From positions 2,484,001 to 2,548,000 of the forward strand of contig NC_019771.1 of the NCBI RefSeq assembly GCF_000317695.1: a stretch of 64,000 nt of DNA, given 5' to 3'. Every line of letters starts with the position of its first letter. The stretch's first letter is position 1. The notes beneath the pieces were generated by a model. The model had not been told where the DNA came from. It ran no database searches and was given only the letters and a program-made list of their open reading frames with translations. Shown one piece after another: positions 32,661-42,371 of this stretch. This DNA is from Anabaena cylindrica PCC 7122 (lineage in GTDB: Bacteria; Cyanobacteriota; Cyanobacteriia; Cyanobacteriales; Nostocaceae). Made by a program: the position numbers and the translations under genes.

Positions 32661-34793
32661 ATGCAACTTCAAAAATCAGAAGCAAATACTAATTTATTTT
32701 CATATCGTCCAGATATAGATGCTCTTAGAGGTCTTGCTGTTATTGCAGTACTAATCTATCACTTAAATAACGATTGGTTACCTGGAGGTTTTGTCGGTGT
32801 AGATATATTTTTTGCAATATCTGGTTATGTAGTGTCTGCTTCTATTTTACGAAGAGAATCTAAGGGATTAATAAGAGATACTTTTGAATTTTATAAAAGG
32901 CGAATTAAAAGACTTTTTCCTGCTTTAGTAGCTTGTATCCTCATCACTTCATTATTTATTTCTTTGTTAGTTTGGCCGATAGAGACAGGAAAATTTTATC
33001 TGACAGGTCTTCATGCATTAGTGGGTTTATCCAATATTTATTTAATGGATATTACGAAAGGATACTTCGATATTGATTCTAGCTTAAACCCTTTTACTCA
33101 CACTTGGTCTTTAGGAGTTGAAGAACAATTCTACTTGATTTTCCCATTTTTATTATTTGCAATTTACGGCAAAGAAAAACAAATTACAAATAAAAAAAGA
33201 ACAATTATATTATTCTTATCTTTTGCATTATTCATAATAATTGCCGGATTAATTACTGCCTATAAACCAGAATGGAATTACTATTCTTTAGGAAGCCGAA
33301 TTTGGGAGATGGAAATCGGTTCTATTCTATTTATTTTGCAGTCAAATAATCACTTAAAAATTATTACACATAATAAAAAAACAAATATAATTATACAATT
33401 ATTTTCTATCTTTCTTATTATAGTTACTTTCTTTGTTACTCCAAATAATAGTTTATTCCCTTTTCCTTTGGCTATTCCTGTTATTGTCGGAACATTGTTA
33501 TTTATAACTTGTGGCAGTTCTATGTATGCCAACATAAATAAAGCTATTGGCAAATCATATCTTACTTACGTTGGCAAGACTTCTTATTCTTTATACTTGT
33601 GGCATTGGCCAATTTTTGTTTTATTTAATTGGACAGTTGGTTTGAATTCAATCTTAACATATTTTGCGGCGACTTCTCTGACAATATTATTCTCACTAAT
33701 TTCTTACTATTGCCTAGAACAACCAATCCGAAAATCTAAAATCAACCAATCTAAAGTTATTTTTGGTTCCGTTTTAATTGCGATAGTTTCAGTAATAATC
33801 ACTGTAGGTTCTCTTCAAGAAGTGTTTCATGATAATTTTTATCTAAAAAGAGAGTCATACATAAAGACAACATCGCTCGAAAGATATCTTGTTGCTGATA
33901 AAGTGAATAAAAATTTAAATTTAAAAGCAATTTTTAGTAATTGTTTAGCAAATGAAAATCATCCAAATATTGATTTTGAACATTGTCGTCGAAGAGGCAT
34001 AAAATCCATTTCATCATCACCACAAATTTTTTTAATAGGTGATAGTCATGCCCACTCTCTATTACCTATGTTAGAAGTAAATAATACATTAATTAATCAT
34101 GATCTTTTCTTCTTTGGCAATCAATTTTGCCCAATAAACATAAACATGACTCGTAGTATATCTTCAAATCTTTGTCGTCTAAATACTGATAAGATACTTA
34201 AATATATTGAACAGAAGGCTAATAATAATAGTCTACTGATTATTCATTCTAGATACAGTCCGTTTTTTGCCAATTTTGTTATCGGCAATACTTTATCAGA
34301 AAATTATAAAAATGGCATCTTTCAACTTTTTTTAACCCAAGGGCATAAATTATTGTCTATCAAAGAAGCCGCTTTACAGTTAGAAAAAGACTTTATTCAA
34401 TTAAGTAACCGATTGAAGTCCAAAAATATATCTATACTTTTACTTGCACCAATACCAGAACATCAATTGCATCCCGCTCAATGTCAATTTTCAAATCCAG
34501 AATGTTTAACCGACAAACAAACAGTTCTAGAGTATAGAAAAAATACGATAAATGCCATGAATAATGCCGCCAAAGTATCTTCAAATTTGTTTGTTTGGGA
34601 TACCATTGAGCAATTATGTCCAATTGAAAAATGTTCTCATTACTTAGATAGCCAATTAATTTTTAGTGATGACAATCACCTTTCTGCCTATGGCAGTCAA
34701 TTATTAAGTCCCTATTTTGAGGATTTTTTGCGTAAACATCGGCTTCTAAGTCAAAATTTGTTAGATAAAAATATAGATAAACTACGTAAATAG
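32661..34793 (+). CDS. acyltransferase 3 family membrane protein with SGNH domain, 710 aa
   Basis: The N-terminal half has the acyltransferase 3 opening (YRPDIDALRGLAVIAVLIYH, GFVGVDIFFAISGYV) and about ten membrane helices, including TSYSLYLWHWPIFVLF. The C-terminal half is a soluble SGNH domain with GDSHAHSLLPML and DDNHLSAYGS. Such OafA-like fusions O-acetylate cell-surface polysaccharides or peptidoglycan. The gene is alone in its direction. Confidence 0.92.
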   Translation: MQLQKSEANTNLFSYRPDIDALRGLAVIAVLIYHLNNDWLPGGFVGVDIFFAISGYVVSASILRRESKGLIRDTFEFYKRRIKRLFPALVACILITSLFISLLVWPIETGKFYLTGLHALVGLSNIYLMDITKGYFDIDSSLNPFTHTWSLGVEEQFYLIFPFLLFAIYGKEKQITNKKRTIILFLSFALFIIIAGLITAYKPEWNYYSLGSRIWEMEIGSILFILQSNNHLKIITHNKKTNIIIQLFSIFLIIVTFFVTPNNSLFPFPLAIPVIVGTLLFITCGSSMYANINKAIGKSYLTYVGKTSYSLYLWHWPIFVLFNWTVGLNSILTYFAATSLTILFSLISYYCLEQPIRKSKINQSKVIFGSVLIAIVSVIITVGSLQEVFHDNFYLKRESYIKTTSLERYLVADKVNKNLNLKAIFSNCLANENHPNIDFEHCRRRGIKSISSSPQIFLIGDSHAHSLLPMLEVNNTLINHDLFFFGNQFCPININMTRSISSNLCRLNTDKILKYIEQKANNNSLLIIHSRYSPFFANFVIGNTLSENYKNGIFQLFLTQGHKLLSIKEAALQLEKDFIQLSNRLKSKNISILLLAPIPEHQLHPAQCQFSNPECLTDKQTVLEYRKNTINAMNNAAKVSSNLFVWDTIEQLCPIEKCSHYLDSQLIFSDDNHLSAYGSQLLSPYFEDFLRKHRLLSQNLLDKNIDKLRK

Positions 34794-34904
34794 TCATTCT
34801 CAATAAATTATTTTTGACAAATTATTTTATGCTGATTTATAAATTGTTCGTCAGCTACTAATAGTTTGTGAAAATTGAAATAGTGTTTTTAAATATGGTG
34901 AGTA

Positions 34905-35411
34905 ATGCTCATCATTACGTTTTTAGTTGTGTTCATAGTCATAATTATGAGTCAAAAAAATCAGCCCAAATTAAGTACACAAACTAGCTATTGGCTAATA
35001 GCAAATAGCTACAATGCTGAAGATTTAAATCAGCGTGGTGAAAATGGTGATACAGCTTTAATGAAAGCTACTAGAGAGGGAGTCTACCCAGTTGTCAAAG
35101 AACTGATAGATGCGGGTGCAGATATCAACGCTAGAAACAATGATCGCAATAATGCTTTATGGTTCGCTTGTTTTGGCAATCACTACGATTTAATGAATTT
35201 GTTGCTGTCAGTCAACATTGATATTAACAATCAAAATGATAATGGCGCAACTGTCCTGATGTATGGTGCATCGGCTGGAAAGACAGAAGTAGTGAGGTTG
35301 CTATTACAACATAATCCTAACATGAATTTACAAAATTTGGACGACTATAAAGCAATTGACTTTGCCAGCAATGTAGAAGTTTTAAGGTTACTGAAAAATG
35401 CCACACAGTAA
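34905..35411 (+). CDS. ankyrin repeat protein
   Basis: Three to four ankyrin repeats are visible (GDTALMKATREGVYPVVKEL, NNALWFACFGNHYDLMNLLL, GATVLMYGASAGKTEVVRLL). The first 14 residues are hydrophobic, so translation may begin either there (34905) or at the ATG at 34947 (MSQKNQPKLS), which I favour for a cytoplasmic protein. It overlaps the SagB-like gene by 14 bp and likely forms an operon with it. Confidence 0.85.
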   Translation: MLIITFLVVFIVIIMSQKNQPKLSTQTSYWLIANSYNAEDLNQRGENGDTALMKATREGVYPVVKELIDAGADINARNNDRNNALWFACFGNHYDLMNLLLSVNIDINNQNDNGATVLMYGASAGKTEVVRLLLQHNPNMNLQNLDDYKAIDFASNVEVLRLLKNATQ

Positions 35412-36684
35412 GCTTTCTAAAGAAGCCTGTCACGAGTCTACCAAGCATTCTTACTTATCAGTGCAGATGAATCCCAATTATGTGGATGCATCAACTCAAC
35501 CTCGCACCTTTAAAGTTTATCCAAAATTTTATCGGCGAGTGAGATTAAATCTCGATAATCCAATTCATGCTTTTATCAGGTTAACAAGCGCCATTACTTT
35601 TGAAAAGATTTATAAGGATGGCCCTTATAAACTCCGGGTAAATCCCTCAGCAGGCGCGTTATACCCGACGGAGGTTTATGTTCAAATACGTGGTGTTGAG
35701 GGATTTATAGATGCTATCTATCATCTGGAAATTGAGAATCATTGTCTAACACTGATCTATGAATTAATTGATGATGGGTTGGAGAGTTATGTTATACCAA
35801 ATAACCGTATCAATGGATTCATTTTTTTAGTTAGTTGTGTTTATTATAGGTCTAGCTGGAAATATCAAGACAGGAGCATGAGGTATTGCTTTTTGGATAG
35901 CGGACACCATTTAGGTGCGATCGCATCTTCAGCATATCTTCACGAAAAAAACATCCAATTAATCTTTGACTTTGATAAACTCTCTCTCAATGCTGATTTA
36001 GGATTTGAGAATAAGGAGTTTATTACTAGTTGTGTGATATCGGGAGAAACGCAAGAAAAGTCAGTCAGACGCTTAAGACTACCAGTTCCTTTTGTTTGTG
36101 GTACTGATTATTTTCAAGCTAATGAATTCATTGAAGATGCCTATCAAGCAACATCATGGCAACTTAGTCACCAGCAACATCTAGAACATCCTCAATTTAA
36201 TTTTCACCGAGAAAGGTTTTTTGAGAACGTTTTGAACAGGCGTTCTATTCGACGTTTTCAAAAGCAGTCTATTTCCCAACAAACCTATTGGCAAATTTTG
36301 CAAGATGTTCAACAACCAATACCAAGTGAGAATTTTGAGGAAATAGAAATTTACTCGGTGGTGCATCGTGTCGAGGGAATGACACCCGGTTTATATAACG
36401 GTAGGAATCTCATAAATTCGGGTGATTTTAGCGAAAAAACAGGTTACTTGTGCATTAATCAGGCGCTGGCTAAAGACTGCGCTGTAACTTTGTTTTTTGT
36501 GTCCGATTATCTCAGCTATCAAACTGCGATGCAATTAGCTGGTTTTATCGGACAAAGAGTGTATCTATTTAGCAATTATTGGGGCATAGATTGTAGCGGG
36601 ATTGGTGCTTTTTATGATGACGAAGCCCAAGAGTTTCTAGGAACCAATAAGGATGTGCTTTATGTAATGGCAATTGGTAAATAA
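35398..36684 (+). CDS. SagB/ThcOx family nitroreductase-like dehydrogenase, 428 aa
   Basis: The protein has two nitroreductase-like halves: FKVYPKFYRRVRL and LRVNPSAGALYPTEVYVQ in the first, and NRRSIRRFQKQSISQQTYWQ with MTPGLYNGRN in the second. SagB-type flavoproteins oxidise azoline rings in peptide natural products, but no cyclodehydratase or precursor peptide is visible nearby. The overlap with the ankyrin gene and tight link to the next gene suggest a three-gene unit next to hupW. Confidence 0.85.
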   Translation: MPHSKLSKEACHESTKHSYLSVQMNPNYVDASTQPRTFKVYPKFYRRVRLNLDNPIHAFIRLTSAITFEKIYKDGPYKLRVNPSAGALYPTEVYVQIRGVEGFIDAIYHLEIENHCLTLIYELIDDGLESYVIPNNRINGFIFLVSCVYYRSSWKYQDRSMRYCFLDSGHHLGAIASSAYLHEKNIQLIFDFDKLSLNADLGFENKEFITSCVISGETQEKSVRRLRLPVPFVCGTDYFQANEFIEDAYQATSWQLSHQQHLEHPQFNFHRERFFENVLNRRSIRRFQKQSISQQTYWQILQDVQQPIPSENFEEIEIYSVVHRVEGMTPGLYNGRNLINSGDFSEKTGYLCINQALAKDCAVTLFFVSDYLSYQTAMQLAGFIGQRVYLFSNYWGIDCSGIGAFYDDEAQEFLGTNKDVLYVMAIGK

Positions 36685-36703
36685 AATAGGAAAATCAAGA
36701 GAA

Positions 36704-37078
36704 ATGGCTAGAAGACAATTTGATTCTCATGCTGATGATAAGCACCCTATGCAGCCAACATCAGCTGATATTATTTTGCGGCAACAATTAGAGTATTCTA
36801 TTAGTAGGTACTTTTATGATGGGTGCGATCGCACTATTCAAGGTCTATTATCCGATTGTCGTTGGTATGTGACAACCCATGCTAGTGCTTTAACATTGGT
36901 AATCGAATGCACTGATCAAGTTACTAACTGGCGAGTCTTGCAAAAAATCGTGCCAATGGGAAGTTTACTCTACAGCATTGTCAGCAGTGCTAAAATTCGC
37001 GTATGTCCCCCACAAACTAATGGCATACCATTTGAAATGAGGGTAGATGAACTATCAGTTTATCGTGATTGGGCATAA
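36704..37078 (+). CDS. conserved hypothetical protein, 124 aa
   Basis: I start at ATG 36704 (MARRQFDSHADDKHPMQPTS); an in-frame TTG at 36674 would overlap the SagB gene. The family is unknown. It contains SADIILRQQLEYSISRYFYD and a basic-hydrophobic C-terminal half. It is probably cotranscribed with the ankyrin and SagB genes and is convergent with hupW. Confidence 0.65.
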   Translation: MARRQFDSHADDKHPMQPTSADIILRQQLEYSISRYFYDGCDRTIQGLLSDCRWYVTTHASALTLVIECTDQVTNWRVLQKIVPMGSLLYSIVSSAKIRVCPPQTNGIPFEMRVDELSVYRDWA

Positions 37079-37105
37079 GCTAAATTCGGGATTTTGGACT
37101 ATTAA

Positions 37106-37579
37106 TTAAGCCATAACATTCTGGCTGAAAATTGTGATTAGTTCTGCAAAAACTAAATCGGCTGAATGTTGGACAACTGGACTTAATTCTAAGCCTAAAT
37201 CAAGGTTAGCTGCTTCAATTAAATAAACTGTCACCTGTTGAGGAAAATCATCTGCAAAGATTTTTCTCCCGGCTGCTAAAGCATGATCCCAACGAAAATC
37301 ATGGAGGTTGTAACTAGGTTCTGGCAGTGCTTCTAGTTCTTTGCCTGGGACTTTAAATATAGCACCTGGTTCGGAACCTGTGCAACTGGCATCCAAAATA
37401 ATTAATTTTTCACTTCCTCTCGCTTGAAACATCACTTCCATTCCCGCAGTACCACAATCAAAAACGCGGATGTTGGGGTGAGGGTTTTGGGCGAGATATT
37501 GCTGTAAACGTTGGGCGATGATTACGCCTACAGCATCGTCATTACGATTGAGATTTCCACATCCAATGATTGTTAGCAT
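37106..37579 (-). CDS. hupW: uptake hydrogenase maturation protease HupW
   Basis: The 157-aa protein has the M52 protease pattern, with GCGNLNRNDDAVGVIIAQRL (metal-ligand Asp), IILDASCTGSEPG and HDFRWDHAL (metal-ligand His). It should trim the C-terminus of HupL after nickel insertion. HupSL recycles hydrogen made by nitrogenase in heterocysts; hupSL is not in this window. Confidence 0.92.
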   Translation of the reverse strand: MLTIIGCGNLNRNDDAVGVIIAQRLQQYLAQNPHPNIRVFDCGTAGMEVMFQARGSEKLIILDASCTGSEPGAIFKVPGKELEALPEPSYNLHDFRWDHALAAGRKIFADDFPQQVTVYLIEAANLDLGLELSPVVQHSADLVFAELITIFSQNVMA

Positions 37580-37776
37580 GGGATATTTATAATAACATGA
37601 TTTTTATTATATCGGCGGGGAAAAATTAATATTTACGGAAATTTTGACTATATCTTTGATTATTAACTTTATAGTGGCTATAGCAGCCGTAAGTCATGCA
37701 CTAAAATCTTTATTCTCTCTGCGTTTGGCGTGATTAGTCCTACACAATATTTCTCACCCATCAGACAGAATTGTAT

Positions 37777-38145
37777 ATGCTAGTATTTCGTGATACAGAC
37801 TCTAAAGGTAGAGGTATATTTGCTCAGAAGAGTTTTGCTAAAGGAGAGGTAATTGAAAAAGCAGCAGTGATTGTTATCCCTAAGCAACAAGTTAAATTAA
37901 TTGTCAAAACGGTTTTATTAAATTATTATTTTGGTTGGCATGGGGAAAGTGGCGCTATAGCTTTGGGCTTTGCTTCACTTTTTAATCATTCTTATCATCC
38001 CAATGCGCTTTATGTTAAGAATTTTTCTAAAAATGTAATTGAAATTATTGCTCATAAAGATATTCGAGCAGGTGAGGAAATTACTGTTAATTATAATGGG
38101 CAAGTTGATGATTTATCGCCTGTTTGGTTTGATGTGGTGGAATGA
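37777..38145 (+). CDS. SET domain protein (putative lysine methyltransferase), 122 aa
   Basis: The core SET motifs are present: GRGIFAQKSFAKGEVIEKAA near the start, FNHSYHPNALY (NHS motif) and GEEITVNY with the catalytic-type Tyr. The protein is short and lacks pre- and post-SET regions, which is usual for bacterial members. The target is unknown. I use ATG 37777 instead of a TTG 6 bp upstream. Confidence 0.85.
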   Translation: MLVFRDTDSKGRGIFAQKSFAKGEVIEKAAVIVIPKQQVKLIVKTVLLNYYFGWHGESGAIALGFASLFNHSYHPNALYVKNFSKNVIEIIAHKDIRAGEEITVNYNGQVDDLSPVWFDVVE

Positions 38146-38191
38146 GTCTCACGCAGAGGCACAGAGTCGCAGAGAGTAAAACAGGAGTGAG

Positions 38192-38623
38192 TTATTGTTC
38201 AAGTTTTATCTGTGCTAAAAAATTATTTGGTGATACAATATGGATATTTTGATAGGAGTTCAGGACTAACAAATCCTCATCTCCTGTAATAATCAAATTA
38301 GCACTGCCATCAATAGCAAGTGAGATAAATTTATCATCTTTTGCATCTCGACAGACTTGTACAGGATTTAAAACATCAACCATCTCAGCGATACTTTTTA
38401 AATACAAAATCAATTTTTGTCTATTTTCCAAACTGACATAATTATCAAACTTTTTCCTGGAAAGAACCCTTTCTAATTCTGTTAGTGTTTCAGAGGAGAC
38501 AAGAATATGATGGTGATCAAAAGCGTAACGAACGGCTTGAGAAGTAATAGATTTGGGAGTTAGTAAACGACTCACAAAACAATTAGTATCAATGACGATT
38601 CTTTGCTTAATCATCACTGTCAA
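38192..38623 (-). CDS. PIN domain toxin (COG1569 family), 143 aa
   Basis: The sequence RIVIDTNCFVSRLLTPKSIT and CRDAKDDKFISLAIDGSANL, then LIITGDEDLL, supply the acidic residues of a PIN ribonuclease. It overlaps its upstream antitoxin gene by 17 bp. A type II toxin-antitoxin role is expected. Confidence 0.9.
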   Translation of the reverse strand: MTVMIKQRIVIDTNCFVSRLLTPKSITSQAVRYAFDHHHILVSSETLTELERVLSRKKFDNYVSLENRQKLILYLKSIAEMVDVLNPVQVCRDAKDDKFISLAIDGSANLIITGDEDLLVLNSYQNIHIVSPNNFLAQIKLEQ

Positions 38624-38858
38624 GAATTTCTTTGAGTTTTTCTTCTGTCATGCCTTTAGCTTCAGCATTTTTACCAACTTGATCACAAAATTGCTGAAAC
38701 TCCTCTTTTAACAATGTAGTCAATCTTTGATACTCTAAGACTGACAGAACTACAACTGAATCTTTATCCTGGCGTTGAATGGTTATTGGTTCTTTTTGGG
38801 CTTTATCTAAAAATTCTGTAAAATTTTGTTTTGCTTCCGATGCAGATAGGTAAATCAT
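38607..38858 (-). CDS. type II antitoxin, Phd/YefM family, 83 aa
   Basis: The N-terminus MIYLSASEAKQNFTEFLDKA is typical of Phd/YefM, followed by a VVVLSVLEYQRL strand-helix and an acidic tail (EKLKEILDSDD). It precedes and overlaps the PIN toxin gene. Confidence 0.88.
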   Translation of the reverse strand: MIYLSASEAKQNFTEFLDKAQKEPITIQRQDKDSVVVLSVLEYQRLTTLLKEEFQQFCDQVGKNAEAKGMTEEKLKEILDSDD

Positions 38859-38902
38859 AATATACCTCTTTTCTCTTTATCCTAACTCAATTTGGTTGAT
38901 AT

Positions 38903-39184
38903 CTACCACTGAATATCTCCACGCGCCAAGCATTTTTCATAATCTCCTAAATTAGATAAATAGTCAGAAAAATCCGATTCAGCTATATCTAGAGATTCGC
39001 TAAACTGAAGCCATAATTCCTCACAAGCCTTGATATCTTCCTCTGTCAACTCTGGAAAATCATTTAATATTCCCTTATTACTGCTATGTTTGATAAATAG
39101 AAAGTCTATAAAATCACTGACTTCCTGAAATAAAGAAGGTGGCATTTGCTGAATTTGAGCAATGGTTTTCTCTTGTAGATTCAT
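38903..39184 (-). CDS. DUF2281-like small protein, 93 aa
   Basis: It begins MNLQEKTIAQIQQMPPSLFQ and continues EVSDFIDFLFIKH, a pattern seen in DUF2281 antitoxin-like proteins, followed by an acidic region. It is 44 bp upstream of the antitoxin/PIN pair in the same direction, but its role is unclear. Confidence 0.65.
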   Translation of the reverse strand: MNLQEKTIAQIQQMPPSLFQEVSDFIDFLFIKHSSNKGILNDFPELTEEDIKACEELWLQFSESLDIAESDFSDYLSNLGDYEKCLARGDIQW

Positions 39185-39274
39185 ACTAATATTTAAGCTG
39201 GGTTGCTTGAGTCTTTAGTTCTTATTTTAACCCGTCTGTAGGTTGAATTGAGCGTTTCCCTATTTTCCATTCCC

Positions 39275-39446
39275 TAAGATTGCATTCCCTGGGGTACGCT
39301 GCTTTAGATAGTGTCGAGGTACAGAAGATGTTTAAGCTGCGGGTAGGGTTGCTGTTTGGTGGAGGTTCTGGAGAACATGAAGTTTCAATAATGTCTGCGG
39401 GTGCGATCGCTAAAGTTTGAAGTGCGGAGAAAAATAGTATCTTAGA
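39275..39446 (+). pseudogene. duplicated 5' end of ddl
   Basis: About 170 bp here closely match 41073 to about 41247, covering the ddl leader (GATTGCATTCCCT, GATAGTGTCGAGGTACAGAAG) and its first codons. A short frame at 39328-39420 encodes FKLRVGLLFGGGSGEHEVSI and stops after 30 codons. The copy flanks the NDH-2 gene and cannot make a ligase. Confidence 0.9.
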
Positions 39447-39616
39447 GGTATCCTAGAACTGGCTTATAAGTTCTCTTTTAATAATGATTTATTAGTAACT
39501 TTGACTACTTTCATTATTTTTTCAAGTGTTCTAAATAAACGGCAAAATATATTATGATTTTGTTACATTCTTGTTAAGAAAGGTTACAGGAATCTTAACA
39601 AAAGGAAATATTTCTT

Positions 39617-40978
39617 ATGGTAGCACTTGAGAAAAAGCCATTACATCAAGTTGTCATTGTTGGTGGTGGCTTTGGTGGACTGTATACAGCAAAGACTCTT
39701 GCTAACGCAAATGTAGATGTTACTCTCATTGATAAACGGAATTTTCACCTATTTCAGCCGCTTTTATATCAAGTTGCGACAGGTACGTTATCACCTGCTG
39801 ATATTTCTGCACCATTGCGATCTGTATTCAGCAAAAGCAAGAATACAAAAGTATTGCTAGGAGAAGTAAGTGTTATTGATCCAAAAGCGCAACAAGTTAT
39901 TTTGGGTGATCAAATAGTACCTTATGATACATTAATTGTTGCCACAGGTGCTAACCATTCCTATTTCGGTAAAGATAGCTGGAAAGAAACTGCTCCTGGC
40001 TTGAAAACTGTGGAAGATGCCATAGAAATGCGTCGGCGGATATTTTCGGCATTTGAAGCGGCAGAACAAGAAACTGATCCTGTAAAACGTCGTGCTTTTT
40101 TGACTTTTGTGATTGTGGGGGGTGGTCCTACCGGTGTAGAATTGGCAGGTGCGATCGCAGAGTTGGCATACAAAACTCTCAAAGAAGATTTCCGCAACAT
40201 CAACACCTCAGAAGCGAAAATTTTGCTCTTGCAAGGGGGCGATCGCATTCTCCCACACATTGCGCCAGAATTATCCAAAGTAGCAGCAGAATCTCTGCAA
40301 AAATTGGGAGTGGTTATTCACACTCTCACTAGGGTGACAAATATTGAAAATGACATAGTTACTTTCAAGCAAAACGATGAATTGACAGATATTGCCTCAA
40401 AAACTATATTGTGGGCAGCAGGTGTTCAAGGTTCGGCATTGGGCAAAGTCCTCGCAGAACGAACAGATGTAGAATGCGATTTCTCTGGCAGAGTAATTGT
40501 CGAACCAGATTTGACTATCAAGGGTTATAAAAATATTTTCGTAATTGGAGATTTAGCCAATTTCTCCCATCAAAATGGTAAACCCTTACCTGGTGTTGCC
40601 CCCGTAGCTAAACAACAAGGAGAATATGTCGGTGGACTGATTCAACTACGGCTTCATGGTCATACTTTGCCACAATTTCATTACACCGATGTAGGTAGTT
40701 TGGCAATGATTGGGCAAAATTTAGCTGTTGTAGATTTAGGTTTCATCAAACTCACCGGTTTCCTAGCTTGGGTATTTTGGCTAATAATTCACATCTACTT
40801 CTTAATTGAGTTTGACACTAAATTGGTAGTAGTATTTCAGTGGGCATGGAATTATATTACTCGTAATCGACGCTCTAGATTGATTACAGGCAAAGAGGCT
40901 TTTCTAGCAGCAACACCTCCTGTTAACAATAGCAGTCATTCCCCCACTAAAGAACAGAAGCAGCCCGTTAAGCTGTAA
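39617..40978 (+). CDS. type II NAD(P)H dehydrogenase (NDH-2), 453 aa
   Basis: An N-terminal FAD site (VVIVGGGFGGLYTAKTL) and an NAD(P)H site (FVIVGGGPTGVELAGAIAEL) are followed by the second FAD motif (IFVIGDLANF). A C-terminal amphipathic/hydrophobic stretch (TGFLAWVFWLIIHIYFLIEF) would attach it to the membrane. It oxidises NAD(P)H and reduces quinone without pumping protons. The gene is bracketed by the ddl duplication. Confidence 0.93.
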   Translation: MVALEKKPLHQVVIVGGGFGGLYTAKTLANANVDVTLIDKRNFHLFQPLLYQVATGTLSPADISAPLRSVFSKSKNTKVLLGEVSVIDPKAQQVILGDQIVPYDTLIVATGANHSYFGKDSWKETAPGLKTVEDAIEMRRRIFSAFEAAEQETDPVKRRAFLTFVIVGGGPTGVELAGAIAELAYKTLKEDFRNINTSEAKILLLQGGDRILPHIAPELSKVAAESLQKLGVVIHTLTRVTNIENDIVTFKQNDELTDIASKTILWAAGVQGSALGKVLAERTDVECDFSGRVIVEPDLTIKGYKNIFVIGDLANFSHQNGKPLPGVAPVAKQQGEYVGGLIQLRLHGHTLPQFHYTDVGSLAMIGQNLAVVDLGFIKLTGFLAWVFWLIIHIYFLIEFDTKLVVVFQWAWNYITRNRRSRLITGKEAFLAATPPVNNSSHSPTKEQKQPVKL

Positions 40979-40995
40979 GATTTTTGGCCAGTTGT

Positions 40996-41045
40996 ACTCC
41001 TGAAGCCTAACTCCTAACTCCTAACTCCAAACTCCTAACTCCTAC
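40996..41045. repeat. STRR array, CTAACTC heptamers
   Basis: A run of CTAACTC-type 7-bp units with one CAAACTC variant lies downstream of NDH-2 and upstream of the ddl leader duplication. Confidence 0.7.
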
Positions 41046-41129
41046 TGTATATTTCTTGAAAATCTAATCGGTTAAGATTGCATTCCCTGTGGTACGCTAT
41101 CTGCTTTAGATAGTGTCGAGGTACAGAAG

Positions 41130-42194
41130 ATGTCTAAGCTGCGGGTGGGATTGCTGTTTGGTGGACGTTCTGGAGAACATGAAGTTTCAATAATTTCTGC
41201 ACGAGCGATCGCTAATGCTTTAAATGCAGAGGAAAATAGTCACAAGTACGAAATAGTGCCTTTCTACATCCAAAAGGATGGTTTTTGGCAAGCTGGGGAA
41301 GTTGCACAGCAAGTTTTATCATCTGGTGTGGCTAGAGAAAATCTAGCCGTAACCCCTAATTTATGGGAGTTTCCACCACAAACAGCAGAAATTGATTTGT
41401 GGTTTCCTATTCTCCACGGCCCCAATGGTGAAGATGGTACGATTCAAGGTTTACTCACTTTAATGCAAGTCCCTTATGTGGGTTCTGGGGTGTTAGGTTC
41501 GGCTACGGGAATGGATAAAATCGGTATGAAAACCGCTTTTGCTCAAGCTGGACTACCCCAGGTAAAATATAAAGCGATAACTAGGGCGCAAGTTTGGTCA
41601 AATCCTTGTATTTTTCCGAAATTATGTGATGAAATTGAACTAACTTTAGGCTATCCCTGTTTCGTTAAACCGGCTAATTTGGGTTCGTCGGTAGGAATTG
41701 CGAAAGTGCGATCGCGCCAAGAGTTAGAATTAGCTTTAGATAATGCCGCAACCTATGATAGACGCATTATTGTCGAAGCCGGAGTTGTCGCTAGAGAAGT
41801 AGAATGTGCCGTTTTAGGTAACGATAATCCCAAAGCATCTGTTATTGGTGAGATTACGTTTGATAGTGATTTTTACGATTACGAAACTAAATATACCCAA
41901 GGTAAAGCCGATTTATTTATTCCCGCACATCTAACAGATTCAGTAGTTCAGCAAATTCAAGAAATGGCATTAAAAGCCTTTTTAACTGTTGACGCTGCTG
42001 GTTTAGCACGGGTAGACTTTTTCTATATCGAAGCTACCGGAGAAATTTTAATTAACGAAATTAATACTTTACCAGGGTTCACAGCCACAAGTATGTATCC
42101 TCAACTTTGGGCAAATACTGGTATTTCTTTTCCCAAATTAGTAGACGAATTAATTCAATTAGCTATTGAAAGACATTTAAAGAGTGCTGAGTAA
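41130..42194 (+). CDS. ddl: D-alanine--D-alanine ligase
   Basis: The 354-aa ATP-grasp enzyme has LLFGGRSGEHEVSIISARAI, FPILHGPNGEDGTIQGLL, GYPCFVKPANLGSSVGIAKV and LINEINTLPGFTATSMYP, the ATP, metal and D-Ala sites. It makes the dipeptide for peptidoglycan precursors. The gene is complete, and its 5' end was copied to 39275. Confidence 0.95.
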   Translation: MSKLRVGLLFGGRSGEHEVSIISARAIANALNAEENSHKYEIVPFYIQKDGFWQAGEVAQQVLSSGVARENLAVTPNLWEFPPQTAEIDLWFPILHGPNGEDGTIQGLLTLMQVPYVGSGVLGSATGMDKIGMKTAFAQAGLPQVKYKAITRAQVWSNPCIFPKLCDEIELTLGYPCFVKPANLGSSVGIAKVRSRQELELALDNAATYDRRIIVEAGVVAREVECAVLGNDNPKASVIGEITFDSDFYDYETKYTQGKADLFIPAHLTDSVVQQIQEMALKAFLTVDAAGLARVDFFYIEATGEILINEINTLPGFTATSMYPQLWANTGISFPKLVDELIQLAIERHLKSAE

Positions 42195-42256
42195 AAAAGC
42201 AATAATCGCACTCCTGCAAGATATTTGGCAAAAATTAGTATGATATTCAATTTTCT

Positions 42257-42371
42257 TAGGACTTATGCAAGATATGGCTGAAAACCTTATTATTACGTAG
42301 CGGTAATTCATGTAGCTTGCTTGCCCGTTGCGGTATTATCGCTACTTTTGTTCTGTTTTGCGTAAGTCCTA
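42257..42371. mobile_element. small TIR element (MITE), TA-bounded
   Basis: TAGGACTTATGCAA at the left and TTGCGTAAGTCCTA at the right form inverted ends of a 115-bp element with no gene. Ends of this kind and the TA borders suggest mobilisation by an IS630/Tc1-type transposase. A partial similar end (AGGACTTACGC) is at about 54831. Confidence 0.75.

Noticed and set aside
32468..32692. 74-codon plus-strand frame before the acyltransferase
   Set aside because: It overlaps the start of the acyltransferase in another frame and has no recognisable family or ribosome-binding site.
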